Source: CBDBBY01 sp965203795 (GTDB taxonomy: Bacteria > Pseudomonadota > Alphaproteobacteria > Rhodobacterales > Rhodobacteraceae). From it: a stretch of DNA of 64,000 nucleotides. Positions 9,106 to 17,724 of this stretch are shown in pieces (within the stretch, counting starts at the first letter, position 1; the number at the start of each line of letters is the position of its first letter). The DNA lies in the NCBI GenBank assembly GCA_965203795.1, contig OZ241915.1, positions 2,480,001 to 2,544,000 of the forward strand. The letters run 5' to 3'. Under the pieces are notes generated by a model. The model was not told where the DNA came from. It worked only from the letters and a program-made list of their open reading frames with translations, and did not search any database. Both the position numbers and the translations under genes were made by a program.

Positions 9106-9127
9106 CGTTCGCGGGGCCGATAGCCGG

Positions 9128-10054
9128 ATGGATTTCGGCCCCCACTTCCTGCTTGCCCTCTTGGAGGGCGCGGTAACGGCGGCGGTGATTTCCCTCACCG
9201 CCGCCGGGCTCAGCATCGTGTTCGGCATCATGCGGGTCGTGAACGTCGCGCACGGCGAATTCTTCATGCTGGGCGCCGTCATCGCCTGGTGGACGGCGTC
9301 GTCCGTCGGCGGGCATCCGGCGCTGGGGTTCGTCGCCGCCATCATTGTCGCGCCCGTCGCGGTGGCGGCCTTGGCCGCGCTCGCGGACCGGATGCTTCTG
9401 GTCCGCCTGGGCTACGACCCGGAGCGGACGATAGTCGCGACCATCGGCCTGCTTTACGTACTTCAGCAGGCGGCGCTGATGACGTTCGGCCCCGAGGCCC
9501 GCCCCGTGCAGCCTCCGTTCAACACCCGCATGGCGCTTCCTTGGCTGGAGTTCGGCGATTCGGGCCTGCAGATCGTCTGGCCTTGGGGCTTGGCGACCAC
9601 AAGCTACAAGCTGTTCGTGATCGCCGCGGCCGCATTGGTGCTGTCGGCGCTCTGGCTCATGGCTTCGCGCACCAAGTTCGGACTCCTCATGCGCGCGACG
9701 CAGCAAGACAGGGACATGGCGCTCGCGTTCGGGATACCGGTGGAGCGGGTCTATGCGGCGGTCTTCGGCCTCGGGGCGGGCATCGCCGCCCTCGCCGCTG
9801 TACTGATCGTGCCCGTCAAGCAGGCGCACTACCTGATGGGAGGCGACCCGCTCCTCCTGTCGTTCATCGCCGTTATCATCGGCGGGCTCGGCAGCCTGCG
9901 GGGAACGGTCGTCGCGGCCGTTCTGATCGGCATGAGCGACGGCATCGTTTCGGTGTTCTTCTCGCCGACGCTGGCGAAGATTCTGGCCACGCTTCTGGTC
10001 GCCTTCGTGCTCGTGCTCCGGCCGCAAGGCCTGTTCGGAAAGCGGCACGCTTGA
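9128..10054 (+). CDS. livH: Branched-chain amino acid-type ABC transporter permease (LivH-like)
   Basis: 308-residue LivH-type inner-membrane permease with eight or so hydrophobic segments. The characteristic start is LTAAGLSIVFGIMRVVNVAHGEFFMLGA and the characteristic end is GGLGSLRGTVVAAVLIG followed by LVLRPQGLFGKRHA. It pairs with the LivM-like permease encoded directly downstream, whose TTG start overlaps this stop codon (TTGA). Confidence 0.92.
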   Translation: MDFGPHFLLALLEGAVTAAVISLTAAGLSIVFGIMRVVNVAHGEFFMLGAVIAWWTASSVGGHPALGFVAAIIVAPVAVAALAALADRMLLVRLGYDPERTIVATIGLLYVLQQAALMTFGPEARPVQPPFNTRMALPWLEFGDSGLQIVWPWGLATTSYKLFVIAAAALVLSALWLMASRTKFGLLMRATQQDRDMALAFGIPVERVYAAVFGLGAGIAALAAVLIVPVKQAHYLMGGDPLLLSFIAVIIGGLGSLRGTVVAAVLIGMSDGIVSVFFSPTLAKILATLLVAFVLVLRPQGLFGKRHA

Positions 10055-10995
10055 ATTCCGCCGCGCCGTCCAACCTGCTGCACGGCGGCGTTCTCGCGCT
10101 GCTGGCCGCGCTGTTCTTCGTGCTGCCCGAGTACCACGCGGGGAATTTCGCGAGGATCATGGTGCTCGCTGTCTACGCGATGGGCTACAACATCCTGTTC
10201 GGATACACGGGCTTGCTCAGCCTGGGCCATGCGCTGTTCTTCGCCGCAGGAATGTACGGCCTGGGCCTCTCGATGCGCCTCTTCGACCTCGCGGCCGTGC
10301 CGGCCTTCGCCGCCGGCGCGGTCGCCGCGGCGGTCGTATCGGCGGTTGTGGGGTTCCTCGCGCTCAGGACCTCGGGCGTCGCCTTCATGATCGTGACTCT
10401 GATGTTCTCGCAGGCCGGCTACCTGACCGTGCTCCTGTTCGGAGAGCACACCCGGGGCGACGAAGGATTCGTCATCCAGCGGTCGGCGCGGCATGTTGCC
10501 GGAATCGACCTTGCCGGCCCGGCGGCGCGGTATTTCGCAGCCTTCGCCGTGTTCGCGGCTTGCTTTATCGCGATCGCATGGCTGGTCCGGACGAAGTTCG
10601 GCAGGTGCCTGGTCGCCGTCCGGGAGAACGAGCACCGCACCAGCATGCTCGGATACGACGTGGCGCGCCACAAGCTCCTTGCAGTGATCGCGTCGGGAAC
10701 CGTTTCCGGAATCGCAGGCGCAACCTACGCCCTGCTGTTCGGATACGCCGGCGCTACGTTCGCCTCGGTGCAATATTCGATATTCCCGCTGCTCTGGGTG
10801 CTGCTCGGAGGCGCGGGCACGACCATCGGGCCGCTCATAGGCACGGCGTTCGCGTTCTACCTCGTCGACGTGTCGAGCTCGGTGACGACAGCATACCTGA
10901 TCGTGGTCGGGGCGGCGATCATGCTGCTGACCCTGTTCGCTCCCCAAGGCATAGCAGGCGAAATCCGGAAGCGCGCTGCGCCGTGGCTGCCATGA
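10051..10995 (+). CDS. livM: Branched-chain amino acid-type ABC transporter permease (LivM-like), TTG start
   Basis: 314 residues if started at TTG 10051, which overlaps the livH stop by 4 bases. No ATG gives the full family N-terminus; the frame is open far upstream inside livH, but that part is not LivM. Family hallmarks include GYNILFGYTGLLSLGHALFFAAGMYG, the cytoplasmic VRENEHRTSMLGYDVARHK loop that contacts the ATPase, and GGAGTTIGPLIGTAF near the end. It forms the membrane channel with LivH. The next gene's ATG overlaps this stop (ATGA). Confidence 0.9.
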   Translation: MNSAAPSNLLHGGVLALLAALFFVLPEYHAGNFARIMVLAVYAMGYNILFGYTGLLSLGHALFFAAGMYGLGLSMRLFDLAAVPAFAAGAVAAAVVSAVVGFLALRTSGVAFMIVTLMFSQAGYLTVLLFGEHTRGDEGFVIQRSARHVAGIDLAGPAARYFAAFAVFAACFIAIAWLVRTKFGRCLVAVRENEHRTSMLGYDVARHKLLAVIASGTVSGIAGATYALLFGYAGATFASVQYSIFPLLWVLLGGAGTTIGPLIGTAFAFYLVDVSSSVTTAYLIVVGAAIMLLTLFAPQGIAGEIRKRAAPWLP

Positions 10996-11705
10996 GCCTG
11001 CTTTCCACGCGCGGATTGTCGAAGTCGTTCGGCGGCCTTCACGCAATCCGCTCCGTCGACTTCGACTTGCCGGAAGGCCAAGTCCGGGCCCTGATCGGCC
11101 CCAACGGAGCGGGCAAGTCGACCTTCGTGGGCACTGTTTGCGGAAGAACCCGGGCCACGGCGGGCACCGTCCGGTTCGCCGGCATCGACATCACGCGCTT
11201 GCCCAACCACAAGCGCATGCGCCTCGGCATGGCCTACACTTTCCAAATCACGTCGATTTTCGCGGGACTCTCCGTCAGGGAGAACGTCGCGCTTGGCGTG
11301 CGGAGGGCGTTCGGGCGGGACGAGCGCGGGGTGGCGGAAGCCATCGACTCGGCGCTGACCCGCGTCGGCCTCGGCGGTTTCGCCGAGCAGGTCGCGGGCA
11401 GCCTCAGCTACGGCCACCAGCGGCTTCTGGAGATCGCGATGGGACTCGGGCAGAAGCCTCGGCTCTTCATCCTGGACGAGCCGACGCAAGGCCTGTCCGA
11501 AAGCGAAGTGGCGGCGTTTTCGGATTTGATTCGCTCCCTGGCTGGCGAAACGACCATACTGCTCATCGAACACAACATGCGCGTGGTCATGGAGACGGCG
11601 GAGTACATCACCGTCATGAACAGCGGGGAAACGCTTGCCGAAGGCCGTCCCGAGGACATCCGCCGCGACCGGGCGGTTCAGGACGCCTACCTGGGGACCG
11701 GGTGA
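10992..11705 (+). CDS. livG: Branched-chain amino acid-type ABC transporter ATPase (LivG-like)
   Basis: 237-residue ABC ATPase from the ATG at 10992. Walker A is GPNGAGKST, the signature region is modified to LSYGHQRLLEIAM, as is usual for LivG, and Walker B is LFILDEPTQGL. The LivG-type loop DITRLPNHKRMRLGMAYTFQ is present. It energises uptake together with LivF. The stop is immediately followed by the livF start. Confidence 0.92.
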   Translation: MSLLSTRGLSKSFGGLHAIRSVDFDLPEGQVRALIGPNGAGKSTFVGTVCGRTRATAGTVRFAGIDITRLPNHKRMRLGMAYTFQITSIFAGLSVRENVALGVRRAFGRDERGVAEAIDSALTRVGLGGFAEQVAGSLSYGHQRLLEIAMGLGQKPRLFILDEPTQGLSESEVAAFSDLIRSLAGETTILLIEHNMRVVMETAEYITVMNSGETLAEGRPEDIRRDRAVQDAYLGTG

Positions 11706-12401
11706 ATGCTTGAAGTCCGGAACGTCCGAGCCGGCTACGGCAGGGTGCGGGTGCTGTTCGGATTCTCGCTGTCGGCACGGCCAGGCGAGGTCACCTGCCT
11801 TATGGGCCGGAACGGCGCGGGGAAAACCACGCTGATGAAGTGCGTCATGGGCCTCGTTCGGCCGAGCGGCGGTTCGATCATGCTCGACGGCGAGGACATC
11901 GGCGCGCTCCCCGCGCACGAAATACCCAAGCGCAAAGTCGGCTACGTGCCGCAGGGACGCAGGCTGTTCGGCGAACTCACGGTCGCCGAGAACCTGCAGG
12001 TCGGACTGATGGCGCGGGGGCTCGGCACGGCCGTCCGCGACCGCGTGCTGGACATCTTTCCGCGGCTCCGCGCGCGGCTCGGCCAACCAGCGGAGACGCT
12101 TTCCGGAGGCGAGCGGCAGATGCTCGCGACGGCAAGGGCGCTTTGCGTCGAACCGCGCGTGCTTCTGATGGACGAGCCTACCGAAGGCCTTCAGCCATCG
12201 ATGATTGCGCAGGTGCAGGACGTGGTCGAACGCCTCAAATCGGCCGATGTCGCAGTTCTTGTGGTCGAACAGCGGATCGAAGCGGCTTTGGCGATGGCCG
12301 ACAAGATCGCGTTCATGGAGAGCGGAACGAACTTGGAAACCGCCGACGCGTCGAGCCTTCGCGAAGACAGGGCAAAGCTTGAGCGATATCTCGGCGTGTA
12401 A
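11706..12401 (+). CDS. livF: Branched-chain amino acid-type ABC transporter ATPase (LivF-like)
   Basis: 231-residue ABC ATPase starting right after the livG stop. Walker A is GRNGAGKTT, the LivF hallmark VGYVPQGRRLFGELTVAENL is present, the signature is LSGGERQML, and Walker B is VLLMDEPTEGLQP. It completes the importer. It is transcribed towards the ferredoxin-NADP reductase gene, with only 36 bases between the convergent stops, which contain the small palindrome GGCGGCGCCGCC near 12407-12418. Confidence 0.92.
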   Translation: MLEVRNVRAGYGRVRVLFGFSLSARPGEVTCLMGRNGAGKTTLMKCVMGLVRPSGGSIMLDGEDIGALPAHEIPKRKVGYVPQGRRLFGELTVAENLQVGLMARGLGTAVRDRVLDIFPRLRARLGQPAETLSGGERQMLATARALCVEPRVLLMDEPTEGLQPSMIAQVQDVVERLKSADVAVLVVEQRIEAALAMADKIAFMESGTNLETADASSLREDRAKLERYLGV

Positions 12402-12437
12402 AGGCTGGCGGCGCCGCCGTCCGACTCCCGCAGAGCT

Positions 12438-13259
12438 TCAGTCCACGAAAGCCCGTTCCACAACGTAATCGGCCGGCGCGCTGTTCGCTCCTTCCACCAT
12501 CCCGATTCCCTCGAGAAGGGATTTGACGTCCTTCAGCATCGCCATGGAGCCGCAAATCATCGCCCGATCCTGCTCCTTGGAAAGTGCGGGAAGCCCCAAG
12601 TCGCGGAAAAGTCGGCCGGACGAGATCAAAGCGGTGATCCGGTCGTTGCGCTCGAACGGCTCCCGGGTCGCAGAGGGGCAGTAGAGCAGCCGTCCGGCGG
12701 AGGCGTCGTCGCCGACGAGCGGGTCGGCGAGCGTCAGATCGACCAGCTCGCGGCCGTACTGGAGCTCCGCGACCAGCCGACACGTATGGGTGAGGACAAC
12801 TTGCTCGAACTTCTCGTAGGTTTCCGGATCCCGGACGATCGACGCGAACGGCGCGATCCCTGTTCCCGTAGAGAAAAGGTAGAGCCTCCGGCCCGGCGTG
12901 AGCGCGTCGTGGACGAGCGTTCCCGTGGCCTTCTTCCGCATGAGCACGGTGTCGCCCGGCTGGATTTTCTGCAGATGCCGGGTCAGCGGCCCGTCCGGAA
13001 CCTTGATTGAATAGAATTCGAGCTCCTCGTCCCATCCAGGGCATGCGATTGAATAGGCGCGGTAGACGGGGCGCGTCGCGTTCGGCAGCCCGATCATTAC
13101 GAATTCCCCGGAACGGAACCTGAAGCTAGCGGGCCGCGTCATCCGGAATTTGAACAGCCTGTCCGTGTAATGCGCGACCGACGTCGCGGTCTCGGCGAAC
13201 ACGCCCGCCGGAATCGGGAAATCGCCTGCTTTTTCCGGCACTTCAAGAGGCGCGTTCAT
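12438..13259 (-). CDS. fpr: Ferredoxin--NADP(+) reductase
   Basis: 273-residue FAD enzyme that exchanges electrons between NADPH and ferredoxin or flavodoxin in the cytoplasm. The FAD-binding RAYSIACPG motif, the LMRKKATGTLVHDAL segment, the NADP-binding LFSTGTGIAPFASIVRDPE motif and the C-terminal MICGSMAMLKDVKSLL are in the order of bacterial-type FNRs. The last residues (VERAFVD) fit the usual short aromatic C-terminal tail. The gene stands alone but close to the enamidase and 6-hydroxynicotinate reductase genes, so it could supply reduced ferredoxin to that reductase; this is inference. Confidence 0.93.
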   Translation of the reverse strand: MNAPLEVPEKAGDFPIPAGVFAETATSVAHYTDRLFKFRMTRPASFRFRSGEFVMIGLPNATRPVYRAYSIACPGWDEELEFYSIKVPDGPLTRHLQKIQPGDTVLMRKKATGTLVHDALTPGRRLYLFSTGTGIAPFASIVRDPETYEKFEQVVLTHTCRLVAELQYGRELVDLTLADPLVGDDASAGRLLYCPSATREPFERNDRITALISSGRLFRDLGLPALSKEQDRAMICGSMAMLKDVKSLLEGIGMVEGANSAPADYVVERAFVD

Positions 13260-13588
13260 TGCGGAATGCTCCGTAGAGGGAGGTCGGCACCAGCTTCGAA
13301 GGAAAGGGCGTGCACGCCAACCCGCGGGCTGCCGCTAACGGCGCAAGGGACGCTCCGGCGGCCGCCGGAATGCGGCGAACCCGCATATGGTCGGCGGCAT
13401 TTCGTGTCAACGCCGCGCCAAGGTTCCTCCTTGCCGCCGTCAGCGCCCCGCTTGCGCTGTGATAAACGCGGAAACCGCGAACTGCGCCAGCGGGGAGTGC
13501 CAGCACGCTGAACCCTGTCACTCCCCTGAATTGAACCAGATGACCATCGACAATGGGCATATTGACGCTTTTCGAAGGAAGTAGTCCG
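13260..13588. other. Intergenic region, fpr to antitoxin
   Basis: About 330 bases between the divergent fpr and antitoxin genes. The only structure I see is a perfect 16-base palindrome at 13354-13369 (TCCGGCGGCCGCCGGA). No coding frame with a convincing start is visible. Confidence 0.4.
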
Positions 13589-13846
13589 ATGCGGATTTCC
13601 GTCACCAAAGCCAAGGGACAACTGGCGGAACTCGTCCGCCGCGCGGAGGCAGGCCAGGAAATATTGATCACCCGCTATGGCCGTGCCGCCGCCGAGCTTG
13701 TGCCGGTGCGGCGGCGGCTTGATGTCGCTGCGCGGCGTGCGGTGATCGCCCGAATCCAAGCCTCGGCAGCGGACAAACGGACGGAGGGTGTCAGCGCCGC
13801 CCGCAGCCAGGATTTTCTCTACGACGATCACGGCCTGCCGAATTGA
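13589..13846 (+). CDS. Phd/YefM-type antitoxin (prevent-host-death family), orphan
   Basis: 85-residue protein from the ATG at 13589. The N-terminal half MRISVTKAKGQLAELVRRAE, then GQEILITRYGRAAAELVPV, is the standard Phd/VapB-like DNA-binding fold. The C-terminal tail (QDFLYDDHGLPN) is where such antitoxins wrap the PIN toxin. The family binds its own promoter and blocks a partner ribonuclease. Only a 28-codon remnant of a toxin follows, so this is probably an orphan antitoxin. Confidence 0.8.
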   Translation: MRISVTKAKGQLAELVRRAEAGQEILITRYGRAAAELVPVRRRLDVAARRAVIARIQASAADKRTEGVSAARSQDFLYDDHGLPN

Positions 13847-13929
13847 TTGCTGCCTGCACGCGGTGGGGCAAAGGCGTCGACCACGCCACGCTGAACGTCG
13901 GCGGCTTCGACCCGTATCTGCATGATTGA
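13843..13929 (+). pseudogene. Remnant of a VapC-like PIN-domain toxin gene
   Basis: The antitoxin stop overlaps a frame beginning TTG (TTGA) that encodes LIAACTRWGKG, then HATLNVGGFDPYLHD, before a stop at 13927-13929. In VapC toxins the late segment reads roughly FRRYGKGRHPA.LNFGDCFAYALA. The match to TRWGKG..HATLNVGGF is good, but the conserved Asp-Cys and following residues are lost, and the first two thirds of the gene, with the other acidic residues, are missing. I infer an internal deletion that removed the toxin body and left its start and C-terminal piece fused. Confidence 0.6.
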
Positions 13930-14059
13930 TGCAAACGGGCAAGGCACGCCTTCAACGACCGCTTGAAGATGGGTCAAGCAAGCGGCTCGCCTTGAATCCC
14001 GCGCTGTTTGGCATAGCATTCAATTCCATGGCCGAAACGGGCCGCTGAAGGGAGGACAC

Positions 14060-15235
14060 ATGGGCGCAGAGGACCAGAAACTCGTTGTCCGCAACATCGG
14101 GCTCATTCTCTCCGGCAAGATCGAACAGCCGTTGCTCGACGGGGACTGCGTAGTTGCGACCGGGGGCAGGATTGAAGCGGTCGGTTTCGAGCGGGATCTG
14201 GACACCGGCGGCGGCACGGTCGTCGACGCAAACGGCACATGCGTTGCTCCCGGGCTGATCGACAGCCATGTGCATCCCGTCGTCGGCGATTACACGCCTA
14301 GGCAGCAGCAGTTGCACTGGATCGATTCGACGCTCCACGGCGGCGTTACAACGCTGATTTCCGCAGGCGAAGTTCACATGCCGGGCAGACCCAAGGACGT
14401 GGTCGGCCTGAAGGCGATGTCGATCGCGGCGCAGCGCTGGTACGAGAACTTCAGGCCGTCAGGCGTCAAGGTTCATGCCGGCGCACCGGTCATCGAGCAC
14501 GGAATGGAGGAGGAGGATTTCAAGGAGCTCGCCGACGCGGGCGTACGTTTCCTCGGCGAGGTCGGCCTCGGCTCCGTGAAGGACGGTCCTACCGCGAAGC
14601 GGATGGTGTCCTGGGCCCGCAAGCACGGAATCCAGAGCACGATACATACCGGCGGGCCTTCGATCCCGGGTTCCGGGCTGATCGACAAGGATGTCGTCCT
14701 TGAGGCGGACACCGACGTGATCGGACACGTCAACGGGGGACACTCCGCGCTCCCGGACGATCAGATCGTCTGCCTCTGCGAGCAGTGCCGGCGAAGCCTC
14801 GAAATCGTCCACAACGGAAACGAGCGCGCCGCCCTGCTGACCCTGAACACCGCGCGCGAGCTGAAACAGCTCGACAGGATCATTCTTGGAACCGATGGCC
14901 CGGCGGGATCAGGCGTCCAGCCGCTCGGTATCCTTCGCATGGTGGCCATGCTGTCCAGCCTCGGGAACGTGCCTGCGGAAGAGGCGTTCTGCTTCGCCAC
15001 GGGCAACACGGCGCGGCAGCGTAAGCTGGACGCGGGCATTCTGGAGTCGGGTTACGCGGCCGATTTCGTGCTGATGGACCAAGCCCAGCATTCCCCGGGA
15101 AAGACGATGCTGGAATCCGTCGGACAGGGCAATCTTCCGGGGGTGGGAATGACCGTCATCGACGGTGTCGTCAGGACGTTCCGCAGCAGGAACACGCCTC
15201 CCGCTCAGCGGCTTCCGGAAGTCGAAAGTTCCTGA
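14060..15235 (+). CDS. Enamidase-like amidohydrolase (1,4,5,6-tetrahydro-6-oxonicotinate hydrolase candidate)
   Basis: 391-residue metal-dependent amidohydrolase. The metal site opens with GLIDSHVHPVVGD, followed by IHTGG, HVNGGHSALPD, and ILGTDGPAGSGVQPLG, which supplies the last Asp. The overall sequence and length resemble enamidase of the Eubacterium barkeri nicotinate pathway, a bifunctional Fe-Zn enzyme that opens 1,4,5,6-tetrahydro-6-oxonicotinate to 2-formylglutarate and ammonia. A 6-hydroxynicotinate reductase-like gene about 4 kb away encodes the preceding step, which supports this. The ribosome site GGAGG lies just upstream of ATG 14060. A general imidazolonepropionase-like role cannot be excluded. 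Confidence 0.8.
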   Translation: MGAEDQKLVVRNIGLILSGKIEQPLLDGDCVVATGGRIEAVGFERDLDTGGGTVVDANGTCVAPGLIDSHVHPVVGDYTPRQQQLHWIDSTLHGGVTTLISAGEVHMPGRPKDVVGLKAMSIAAQRWYENFRPSGVKVHAGAPVIEHGMEEEDFKELADAGVRFLGEVGLGSVKDGPTAKRMVSWARKHGIQSTIHTGGPSIPGSGLIDKDVVLEADTDVIGHVNGGHSALPDDQIVCLCEQCRRSLEIVHNGNERAALLTLNTARELKQLDRIILGTDGPAGSGVQPLGILRMVAMLSSLGNVPAEEAFCFATGNTARQRKLDAGILESGYAADFVLMDQAQHSPGKTMLESVGQGNLPGVGMTVIDGVVRTFRSRNTPPAQRLPEVESS

Positions 15236-15245
15236 CGGAACTCCG

Positions 15246-15264
15246 TTACTGCCGTCGGCAGTAA
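15246..15264 (+). terminator. Hairpin after the amidohydrolase gene
   Basis: Perfect 8-bp stem TTACTGCC / GGCAGTAA with a 3-base loop, 11 bases downstream of the stop codon. No T-run follows, so it may be a weak or Rho-assisted terminator, or an mRNA 3' stabiliser. Confidence 0.4.
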
Positions 15265-15676
15265 GGCGGTTCGCGCATCAGCCAGCACGGGCAAGCCGAA
15301 GCGCTTACGTAAAAGGGGCTCTACGGGAAACGCTGGCCAAGCGCACACCGCGGAAATGCAGATCGAGCCCCGGCCACATAGCAGCCCTAAATCCTGCGAC
15401 GAGGTCGCCGCCAAGCTGGTTGCGTCCGGCTGAAATCCAGTCGAAAAGCACAAGCGGTGGGTTCTCTCCCGGACAGGAGCAAAATCACTGGGTTTTTCAC
15501 TATTATTGAAATCGGCACTATTCAGATTAGAGTGCCGAATAATTCTTTACGCAAATCTGGCAATTGCCGCCGGGCCTCCGCCTTGCCGCACGTTCGGTGA
15601 CTGCGCAGAGAGGCTTAGCCATAACAGCAAACAAAATTGAAGCGATTTCCAATTCCTCGTACCGTTTACCTATTGA
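15265..15676. other. Intergenic region between convergent genes, AT-richer
   Basis: No gene recognised. Composition falls below the surroundings from about 15480. A 7-bp inverted repeat, CGGCACT (15513-15519) / AGTGCCG (15531-15537), with flanking AT-rich sequence could be a terminator for either strand. The low-GC stretch marks the edge of the segment that carries the 15677-16774 gene. Confidence 0.4.
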
Positions 15677-16774
15677 TCACAATTTGTCATCCCCGCGAAA
15701 GGGGCCTTTCCCAACCGCAGCGATCACTCGGTGCTTAATGCCTTCACGGAACTTGCCAAGTTCGTCCGGTTGCCAAAGCAGGTGGTTGTACTGCCGAGTG
15801 TCAAAATGCAGATGCTCCACATGGTCTTCGCGACAGGTCCAGATTACGGGAATGCCCAGCCCGTGGGCAAAGCCGGCCTCGAAATATACGCCGCCGCGGG
15901 GAATTGCCGTCTTATTATCGTCGGCGAAACCGCAGGTGAAGTCAGCGACGATCAGTCGGGCCTGCCGGATTTCCGCTTCGATCTCGGCATCAATTCGATT
16001 GACATGTTCCTTACGGTCGATCCGGACCGCGTTGTATCCTGCACTGCTTAGGCCTGGTTTGATAGCTTCACTCCAAGCATTCGCCATCCCATCACCGAAC
16101 CACATCGCCACGAAGGCTCTGTCGCTGTCCGGCGCAGCATGACGGAGCCGGTCAAGTCGCATCGCGCCTTGACCCGAAAGCAAATACCACGTTCCGTCCT
16201 GATAACCAGTTCCAGGATGTCGCTTGAGAAAGCCCTGCTCCAGCGCCGCGTCGGCCAACCACCAGAGTTCATCATAATCCCGGCACTCCGTCGCAGCCAT
16301 GCAACGTTCAGTAAATTCGGCGACCTTTTTGCATTGATTCATTGCCCAGCGCGTCGGTTGTGAAATTGGTCCGCGCTCTTCCACGCAACGTAGAAGTTCA
16401 TCAATCCGATCCTGAATTCTCAAACGAGGATGGCGCGCCAATTTCTTGAGATCGTCGAGGTTGGTGATTAAGGGAAATAGTCCGCTGCGGTTCATCTTGA
16501 AGATATTCCGCGATGCGGCTATTCGTAATCGTTGGTCAGCATTTTCCTCGATTAGGGGAAAATCTTCGTAATTCCAAGGACGCCCAAATAAGCCGCCGCC
16601 TCTAGGAGAATACCACCATTCTGGTCGTTCCGGTTCGCGGCGAAAAAGCCACGCACCCGTTCTAGCCTCGTCGGTCCAGATCGGGCATGCTTTCTGTTCG
16701 CCGTTCTTCTTAATCACATCAACCAGATCCGGTAGGTTCAGGTTCGGTGGGAGCGAAAGCAATTCAACGTTCAT
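15677..16774 (-). CDS. Protein with C-terminal nucleoside 2-deoxyribosyltransferase/TIR-like domain, possible defence effector
   Basis: 365 residues from ATG 16774. An in-frame TTG at 16831, preceded by GGAGG, would add 19 residues. The N-terminal 220 residues are unrecognised, with basic and Trp-rich stretches. The last 140 residues hold a Rossmann-like domain: RAFVAMWFGDGMANAW, then SAGYNAVRIDR, AEIEAEIRQARLIVADFT, GGVYFEAGFAHGLGIPVIWTC, and FDTRQYNHLLW. This pattern belongs to nucleoside 2-deoxyribosyltransferase-like/TIR-like proteins. The Glu in YFEAGFA would be catalytic for N-glycosidic cleavage. Related domains serve as nucleotide- or NAD-consuming effectors in antiphage systems. The gene is lower in GC than its neighbours, which suggests transfer. 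Confidence 0.6.
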   Translation of the reverse strand: MNVELLSLPPNLNLPDLVDVIKKNGEQKACPIWTDEARTGAWLFRREPERPEWWYSPRGGGLFGRPWNYEDFPLIEENADQRLRIAASRNIFKMNRSGLFPLITNLDDLKKLARHPRLRIQDRIDELLRCVEERGPISQPTRWAMNQCKKVAEFTERCMAATECRDYDELWWLADAALEQGFLKRHPGTGYQDGTWYLLSGQGAMRLDRLRHAAPDSDRAFVAMWFGDGMANAWSEAIKPGLSSAGYNAVRIDRKEHVNRIDAEIEAEIRQARLIVADFTCGFADDNKTAIPRGGVYFEAGFAHGLGIPVIWTCREDHVEHLHFDTRQYNHLLWQPDELGKFREGIKHRVIAAVGKGPFRGDDKL

Positions 16775-16831
16775 CAATCTTGCCTTGGATTTCCTGCGAA
16801 TTTGGGCCGCGTAAATGTTATGCACGCTCAA

Positions 16832-17139
16832 TTGTCAATAAGCCTCCTTTCGTGGCCCATTATTTGCATCCTTTTTTGCTCCTTTTCCAGAAGGGAACTC
16901 CTGCGGGCGGTTTCGCGTCGCAGCCCGATGCGGAGGAAGCGAGGCTGAGGGCTTGATCAGATTTGTGATTTCGACGCGGCGATGGGTAGTAGGCTTCTGG
17001 TGTCCGCCTTCCGAACTGGGTTCGCATCTCGAGCACGGCCGGAACCTCCAGCGTTCTATTTCGATCTCGATGATCTCGCGGCGGTGGCTAAGTGGTCTCT
17101 CTAAAGATTCAACGAATTGGACGTTATTTCTTTCGGACC
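16832..17139. other. Intergenic region, no gene seen
   Basis: About 300 bases between the end of the AA_synth operon and the upstream side of the deoxyribosyltransferase-like gene. I see no coding frame with a credible start and no clear hairpin. A TTGACA hexamer near 16835 on the minus strand could belong to the promoter of the 15677-16774 gene, but no good -10 partner is visible. Confidence 0.35.
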
Positions 17140-17724
17140 CTACCTCAGGCCGTCTTCGCCCATGGCATCCTCTGCCCTCAAGCCCCCGACGCGCGGAAGC
17201 GGGCGGCCGCTATCCGTGACCGCAACCGCGACCATGATCTCCCCGGCCCTAGGCGCGTCGTTGATTCTGATCTCCATCCCGTCGAAATGCGACCTGACGT
17301 ACGCGGCGTCCTTGTGCCCGAGCGGAATGTCGAGCGGCGCGCCCGGACCGCCCATCTTCTTGGACGAAGGAACCAGAGCCGCCCCCTTTTCGACGGCCTT
17401 GCGCAGCGGCGCGCCCAGTTTCGGGTGCAGGATCGCCGCCGCGTGCTCCAGCTCGCCGCTTTCGCCCACCATCGCCGCCTTGCCGTAGCTTTCGGCCTGC
17501 CGCGGCTCGATTCCCAGCGCGGCGACGCATTTTGCGCCCAAGAGGCCGCCTAGCTCCGCGCCGATCTCCATGAGAGAATCCAGATCTTCAGCGAAGGATC
17601 CAGCGAACGGGTTCGCGATTACGGCGACGGCGGCGGCCTTCCGCGTCGGCGGTTCGATCCGCTGGTCGGCCTCCCTGCGGGTCTCTTCGACAAAGACCGC
17701 GATTTTCCGGATGCTCGCGTTCAT
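17140..17724 (-). CDS. Amino acid synthesis (AA_synth, PF06684-type) family protein, copy 2
   Basis: 194 residues from the ATG at 17724, which overlaps the upstream paralogue's stop (ATGA). It shares with its neighbour the stretches VIANPFAGSF, SYGKAAMVGESGELEHAAAI, ALVPSSKKMGG, YVRSHFDGMEIRIND and a terminal AEDAMGEDGLR. The family name reflects old guesswork; no reaction is established. It is the last gene of the six-gene operon running from 24307 down to 17140, and the same set (6-hydroxynicotinate reductase, UPF0280, AA_synth) is recurrent in alphaproteobacteria, so a role in the same ring-reduction pathway is likely. Confidence 0.8.
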   Translation of the reverse strand: MNASIRKIAVFVEETRREADQRIEPPTRKAAAVAVIANPFAGSFAEDLDSLMEIGAELGGLLGAKCVAALGIEPRQAESYGKAAMVGESGELEHAAAILHPKLGAPLRKAVEKGAALVPSSKKMGGPGAPLDIPLGHKDAAYVRSHFDGMEIRINDAPRAGEIMVAVAVTDSGRPLPRVGGLRAEDAMGEDGLR

